Shown here: positions 60,038 through 64,000 of the stretch, piece by piece
Layout: each line of letters opens with the position of its first letter
Numbering within the stretch: position 1 is the first letter of the stretch
Source of the DNA: Actinoplanes auranticolor
GTDB lineage: Bacteria > Actinomycetota > Actinomycetes > Mycobacteriales > Micromonosporaceae
NCBI RefSeq assembly: GCF_018332655.1
Contig: NZ_BOQL01000025.1
Location: 1-64,000, forward strand
Length of the DNA stretch: 64,000 nt
Direction of reading: 5' to 3'
Program-made: the position numbers and the translations under genes
Notes under the pieces: model-generated
What the model was told of the DNA's origin: nothing
Database searches by the model: none
The model's input: the letters and a program-made list of their open reading frames with translations, nothing else

Positions 60038-61129
60038 CTAGACCGCCGCCGGGGTCGGGTTGGGGTTGCGGTGCAGCCCGGCCGCCGCACCCTTGGCCTT
60101 CAGGCTCATCACGAACGCCAGCACCTTGGCCACCGCGCCGTAGAAGTCTGCCGGGATCTCCATCCCGACCTCCACGCTCTTCTCCAGCGCCCGGGCCAGC
60201 GGTACGTCCTGCACCATCGGGATCCGGTGCTCGGCGGCCAGCTCGCGGATCTTCTGAGCGATCGCACCCTGGCCCTTGGCGAGCACTCGGGGAGCGCCCT
60301 TCTCCGGGTCGTACCGCAGGGCGACGGCGACGTGGGTCGGGTTGACCAGCACCACGTCCGCGGTCGGTACGTCGGCCATCTGCCGGTTGCGGGACATCGC
60401 CATCTGGATCGCCCGTCGCTGGCCCTTGACGTGGGGGTCACCTTCGCTGCTCTTGTGCTCCTGCTTGACCTCCTCCTTGGTCATCCGCAGCTGCTTGTTC
60501 GTGCGCCGCCGCACCACGAAGTAGTCCGCCGCGGCCATCACGATGCCGGCCGCCGCCGCTGCCCGGATCAGCGTCAGTGCGGCGTCGTTGAGCACGCCGA
60601 GCAGCGAGCCGATCTGCAGCTGACCGGCGGTCATCAGCAGCGGCACGATGTCCTTCATCGTCATGTACAGCACACCGCCCAGCACGCCGGTCTTGACGAG
60701 GGCCTTCGTGCCCTCCCACATGGCCTGCGGCCCGAGCATCTTCTTGATCCCGGGCCACGGGTTGAGCCGGTTGAACTTCGGGATGAACAGCTTGGTGGCA
60801 ACCCGGATGCCGCCCTGCGCCCCGGCCGCCGCGACACCCACCACCATCATCGTCAGCGCCAGCGGGAGCACAGCCCAGGCGGCGCTCCACAGGCCCTCCT
60901 TCAGGATGTCCAGCGCGACCGCCGGATCCGGGTCCGCGATGACGTCCGGGATCTTCGCCATCATCTCCCGGCAGTGGTCCATGGTCGAGCTCAGCGTGCG
61001 GGGCAGCACGATGCTGGCGGCCAGCATGCCGACCCAGGCGCCGATGTCCTGGCTGCGCCCGATCTGGCCTTCCGCCCTGGCCTTCTTGAGTTTCTGCGGG
61101 GTGGGCTGTTCGGTCTTCTCACCGGCCAC
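60038..61129 (-). CDS. flhB: Flagellar export switch protein FlhB
   Basis: The 363-aa protein has four membrane helices and the cytoplasmic autocleavage site NPTH (263-266), with EQPTPQKLKKARAEG at the N-terminus. FlhB switches export from rod/hook to filament substrates after self-cleavage. It lies three bases after fliR, start is GTG. Confidence 0.96.
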   Translation of the reverse strand: MAGEKTEQPTPQKLKKARAEGQIGRSQDIGAWVGMLAASIVLPRTLSSTMDHCREMMAKIPDVIADPDPAVALDILKEGLWSAAWAVLPLALTMMVVGVAAAGAQGGIRVATKLFIPKFNRLNPWPGIKKMLGPQAMWEGTKALVKTGVLGGVLYMTMKDIVPLLMTAGQLQIGSLLGVLNDAALTLIRAAAAAGIVMAAADYFVVRRRTNKQLRMTKEEVKQEHKSSEGDPHVKGQRRAIQMAMSRNRQMADVPTADVVLVNPTHVAVALRYDPEKGAPRVLAKGQGAIAQKIRELAAEHRIPMVQDVPLARALEKSVEVGMEIPADFYGAVAKVLAFVMSLKAKGAAAGLHRNPNPTPAAV

Positions 61130-61132
61130 GGA

Positions 61133-61897
61133 TCACCCCCCACTCAGCCGGACGACCGCGGTGACAGCCTTGTCGACCAGGGTGTCGAGGGCACGCGGAA
61201 GGATCGCGACCGCGGTCCCGGACAGCGTGAGGAGCAGAAAGATCTTCGCCGGGAAACCGAGCTGGAACGCGTTCAGCGCCGGGGCCACCCGGTTGAGCAG
61301 GCCGAACGCGACGTCGGTGAGGAACAGCACGGCGATCAGCGGACCGGCGATCTGCACCGCGGCGACCACCATCTCGCCGATGCCGCTGGTGAGCAGCTTG
61401 CTCAGGGTCTCCAGCGAGAAGGTCGTGTCCAGTGGAAGCGTCTTGTAGGACTGTAGGAACCCTCGCAGGATCAGCTGGTGTCCCTCGCTGGCGAACAGCA
61501 GAGTGGCCGCGACCAGGTTGTAGAAGCGTCCGAACACCGAGCTCTGGTTCAGCGAGAGCGGGTCGTAGGCGGCGGCCATCGTGAAGCCGCCGAACACATC
61601 CAGCAGGTCGCCCGCCGCCTGGATCGCCGCGAAGAACAGGTACGTGATGAAGCCCAGCGCCGCACCGACGAAGATCTGCATGAGCGTGCTCGCGATGATC
61701 GCCGAGGTCTGCACCGCGGGCACCGAGGCGGTCAGGTAGGGCGTCATCGGCAGCGCGAGTCCGATCGAGAGGAGCACCTTGACCTGCACCGGGATCAGCC
61801 GTGAGTTGAACGGCGGGCAGAGCATCAGCCACGCGCCGGCCCGGGCCGCCCCCAGCATGATGGCGACCAGCTCGGAGATCGGCAGCTCGAAGTTCAC
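61133..61897 (-). CDS. fliR: Flagellar export gate protein FliR
   Basis: The 254-aa protein has about six hydrophobic segments, with RAGAWLMLCPPFNSRLIPVQVK near the start and the FDVFGGFTMAAAYDPL-like loop in the middle, as in FliR. One copy per basal body closes the FliPQR pore. It follows fliP by 43 bp with no fliQ between. Start GTG. Confidence 0.94.
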   Translation of the reverse strand: MNFELPISELVAIMLGAARAGAWLMLCPPFNSRLIPVQVKVLLSIGLALPMTPYLTASVPAVQTSAIIASTLMQIFVGAALGFITYLFFAAIQAAGDLLDVFGGFTMAAAYDPLSLNQSSVFGRFYNLVAATLLFASEGHQLILRGFLQSYKTLPLDTTFSLETLSKLLTSGIGEMVVAAVQIAGPLIAVLFLTDVAFGLLNRVAPALNAFQLGFPAKIFLLLTLSGTAVAILPRALDTLVDKAVTAVVRLSGG

Positions 61898-61940
61898 TGT
61901 GCCCCCCGGCAGGCGCCGGCCGGGGACCCCTTCGCGGGCC

Positions 61941-62816
61941 TCACTGGTACGAACCCACCAACGCCGTGATGATCAGCCCCCACCCGTTCACCAGCACGAA
62001 CAGCAGCAGCTTGAAGGGCATCGCCACGGTCACCGGGGGCAGCATCATCATGCCCAGCGACATCAGCGACGCGGAGACCACCATGTCGATGATCAGGAAC
62101 GGGATGAAGATGACGAACCCGATGATGAACGCCGCGCGCAGCTCGGACAGGACGAACGCCGGGATCAGCGTGGTCAGCTCCACGTCATCGGGGTTCGCCG
62201 GCTTCTCCTGCCCGGCAACCTTGATCAGCAGGGCGAGCTCGTCCTCGCGGGTGCTCTTGAGCATGAAGTCCCGCAGCGGTTGCACGCCGTCGGAGAAGGC
62301 CTGTGACTGGGTCTTGTCGCCGGCCAGGTAGGGCTGCACGCCCACCTCGTTCACCTGCGACACCACCGGGCTCATGATGAACAGGCTGATGAACAGGGCC
62401 AGCCCGGCGAGCACCTGGTTGGGCGGCAGGCTGGTCAGGCCCAGCGCGTTGCGGGTGATGCCGAGGACCATGAACACCTTGGTGAAGCAGGTGCACAGCA
62501 GCAGCATCGCCGGTGCGACCGAGAGCAGGGTCAGGCCCAGCACGATCACCAGAGACGAGGCCGGCTTGCTGCCGTCGGGATTCGTACCGTTGATGTTGAA
62601 GTTGATGCTGCCGCCGCCGCTCGGGGAGACCGTCGGCGCGACCGGACGGGTCGGGGCGGTCGGGCCGGGCGCCCGGGGCAGCTCGTAGCCGACGGTCACG
62701 CCGGCCGGCTGCGCCATCGGGTGCGGTATCGGCTGCGGTGGCGCGGCCTGCGCCGCGGCGGCCGGGATCAGCGCGCTCAGCGCGAGGAAGAGAATCAGCA
62801 GGGTACGCCGCCACAT
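61941..62816 (-). CDS. fliP: Flagellar export gate protein FliP
   Basis: The 291-aa protein has a signal-like N-terminus (WRRTLLILFLALSALIPAAAAQA), a Pro-rich linker and the conserved FliP core: LLLCTCFTKVFMVLGITRNALG, QPLRDFMLKSTREDELALL and the final hydrophobic pair ending in MPFKLLLFVLVNGW. Five FliP form the gate pore. ATG one base after the fliO stop; a GTG upstream would overlap fliO. Confidence 0.95.
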   Translation of the reverse strand: MWRRTLLILFLALSALIPAAAAQAAPPQPIPHPMAQPAGVTVGYELPRAPGPTAPTRPVAPTVSPSGGGSINFNINGTNPDGSKPASSLVIVLGLTLLSVAPAMLLLCTCFTKVFMVLGITRNALGLTSLPPNQVLAGLALFISLFIMSPVVSQVNEVGVQPYLAGDKTQSQAFSDGVQPLRDFMLKSTREDELALLIKVAGQEKPANPDDVELTTLIPAFVLSELRAAFIIGFVIFIPFLIIDMVVSASLMSLGMMMLPPVTVAMPFKLLLFVLVNGWGLIITALVGSYQ

Positions 62817-62817
62817 G

Positions 62818-63237
62818 TCAGCGCCTCGTCGTCCGGTCACGCAGGAAGTCCAGGGTCGAGCCCCACGTCCGCGGTGACAGCAGGGAGCCGTCCAACTTGC
62901 CGCCGTGGTGCGGCAGCACAGTCGGATGCGTCGCGAGGAGGTGGCTGCCGTCCCCTTTCGGGTCGTGGACCGGATGCGACTCGTGCCCGAACGCGTCCAG
63001 ATCGGTTTCGCCCAGCAGGCTCACCTGGTTGTCGGTGACCCCGAGGATCAGCGCCCGGTCCGCGACCTGGACGACCGCCACCGACGAGCCGCGGCTCAGC
63101 GACTGCCGGTTGAGCACCGACAGACTGCCCGATCCGCGCCGGCCCACACCGCCGCGGCGCGCCACCCGGGCCAGTCCCCACATCAGGCCGAAGACGACCA
63201 GCAGGGAGAAGGCGATCCGCAGCACGAGCTCGAACAA
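62818..63237 (-). CDS. fliO: Flagellar biosynthesis protein FliO
   Basis: The 139-aa protein has one N-terminal membrane helix (about 5-22) and a cytoplasmic domain with LSVLNRQSLSRGSSVAVVQVADRALILGVTDNQVSLLGE, the FliO/FliZ pattern. It helps assembly of FliP. The TTG start follows GGGAG, and the gene lies between fliN and fliP. Confidence 0.85.
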   Translation of the reverse strand: MFELVLRIAFSLLVVFGLMWGLARVARRGGVGRRGSGSLSVLNRQSLSRGSSVAVVQVADRALILGVTDNQVSLLGETDLDAFGHESHPVHDPKGDGSHLLATHPTVLPHHGGKLDGSLLSPRTWGSTLDFLRDRTTRR

Positions 63238-63241
63238 GGGG

Positions 63242-63991
63242 TTACTCCCGTTCGTTGCCGGGAGAGAGGATCTCGGTGATCCGGATGCCGAAGTTCTCGT
63301 CGACGACGACCACTTCGCCCCGGGCGATCAACCGGCCGTTGACCAGCAGGTCGGCCGGGCTGCCGGCGGCCCGGTCCAGCTCCACGATCGCGCCCGGGAT
63401 CAGTGAGAGCAGCTCCCGCACGCTCATCCGGGTGCGGCCCAACTCGGCCGAGACCTCCATCTCGACGTCGTGCAGCATGTCCAGCCCGCTCCGCAGGGGT
63501 GCGGCACCCTCACCGCGCCGGGCCACGCCGCCGGGAGCCGCGTCGGCGGGCCACGGCGTCAGTGCCAGGGCGATCACCGCCCGGATGTCCCCGCCGTCCA
63601 GCAGCGGCACCGCGACGGCGCCGTCCTTGGCGGCGATCGCACTCAGCGCCACGCCGGGCTCCATGAGCTGTCCCGGGTCGAGCACCACCGGACCGAACGC
63701 ACGTGCTGCGGCCTCCAGCGCCGGGCGGACGGCCGCGGTCAGGTCGAGCTCGCCGAGCGGGCTTTCCCTCAGCGCGTCGACCAGGTCCTGCCCGACCACC
63801 ACGACGACCTCGCCGGTCGCCGCGCCGCTGAACTTGGCGGTGATCGCCTGCCCGGTGGTCAGCATGTCGGCGTTCGCGGGCACGGGCGCACCCACCAGTA
63901 GCTCCCGGCTCGTCGGCAGCACCGCCAGGGCCGCCTGGGCGGCGGTCCGGACCAGCGCGAGCTGCGGATCGGTGATCGTGGGCGCGGTCAT
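63242..63991 (-). CDS. fliN: Flagellar motor switch protein FliN/FliY-like
   Basis: The 249-aa protein has an N-terminal half of CheC-like shape (about 1-150) and a C-terminal SpoA domain (about 172-243) with [47 protein letters not shown] and ILSPGNERE. It is longer than FliN alone and resembles FliY. The N-terminal half shows no ExxN pair, so phosphatase activity is doubtful. CheY-P binds this region of the switch. Upstream fliM would lie outside the window. Confidence 0.88.
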   Translation of the reverse strand: MTAPTITDPQLALVRTAAQAALAVLPTSRELLVGAPVPANADMLTTGQAITAKFSGAATGEVVVVVGQDLVDALRESPLGELDLTAAVRPALEAAARAFGPVVLDPGQLMEPGVALSAIAAKDGAVAVPLLDGGDIRAVIALALTPWPADAAPGGVARRGEGAAPLRSGLDMLHDVEMEVSAELGRTRMSVRELLSLIPGAIVELDRAAGSPADLLVNGRLIARGEVVVVDENFGIRITEILSPGNERE

Positions 63992-64000
63992 CGGCGCTTT

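Overview
The window is about 70% G+C, gene-dense and free of mobile elements. It carries an actinobacterial gene set: mycothiol synthase, a mycothiol-dependent isomerase-type protein, GlnR, MurB, an HbhA-like protein with its regulator, DUF1416, DUF2516 and ECF41 sigma factors. It also has a chemotaxis operon and a flagellar export cluster, and many genes start directly downstream of a -10 element. Motility genes in a non-mycobacterial, high-GC actinomycete point to the Micromonosporaceae, most likely Actinoplanes or a relative with flagellated zoospores. The genus is an inference; no 16S gene is present.

Layout. 1-8.3 kb: the His/Gln-rich tail of an unknown protein, a GroES-like co-chaperonin, an AI-2E-type permease, a class A penicillin-binding protein fused to a beta-lactamase-like domain, a DinG-type helicase, DUF402 and an ECF41 sigma factor. 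8.4-18.7 kb: an active-site-depleted phosphodiesterase relative, then a phosphate block (DUF47-PiT and pstSCAB, each behind 11-nt PHO-box repeats), interrupted by a carboxymuconolactone decarboxylase/ECF41 pair, an oxidoreductase and a NUDIX hydrolase. 18.9-25.2 kb: glnR-mshD, membrane and lipid-binding proteins, and a sulfur operon (thiosulfate sulfurtransferase, DUF1416) behind a Cys-rich leader peptide. 25.2-36.8 kb: secreted GH127-ricin protein, ECF sigma/anti-sigma, DsrE, a 34-aa membrane protein, nitrobindin, PabC-like, Fur, YgfZ, BKACE, asparaginase, then an XRE regulator-HbhA-DUF2516-hydrolase cluster. 37-45.3 kb: PKD protein, EI24 protein, LacI/GH1 pair, MDMPI, MurB, CAP protein and a degenerate histidine kinase.

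45.5-53.8 kb: an OmpR-type regulator, then cheA-cheW-orphan-cheB-cheR-cheY-cheX-cheY-orphan, tightly coupled. No receptor, motor stator or flagellin gene is in view. 54-56.4 kb: an AlkZ-like winged-helix protein, a sulfotransferase and a small membrane protein. 56.4-64 kb (minus strand, reading fliN-fliO-fliP-fliR-flhB-flhA-flhF): the flagellar export gate and part of the C-ring. fliQ is absent from its usual place, and FlhF lacks a recognisable P-loop.

Themes. Phosphate genes sit under probable PhoP control, sulfur genes under a probable cysteine attenuator, and the decarboxylase/sigma pair under a probable self-recognised ECF41 promoter combined with a ribosome-site hairpin. The best candidates for new biology are two uncharacterised proteins inside the chemotaxis operon, the P-loop-less FlhF, the missing fliQ, the penicillin-binding protein/beta-lactamase fusion and the hairpin-insulated ECF41 promoter. 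No CRISPR array, tRNA, rRNA, prophage or insertion sequence was seen.
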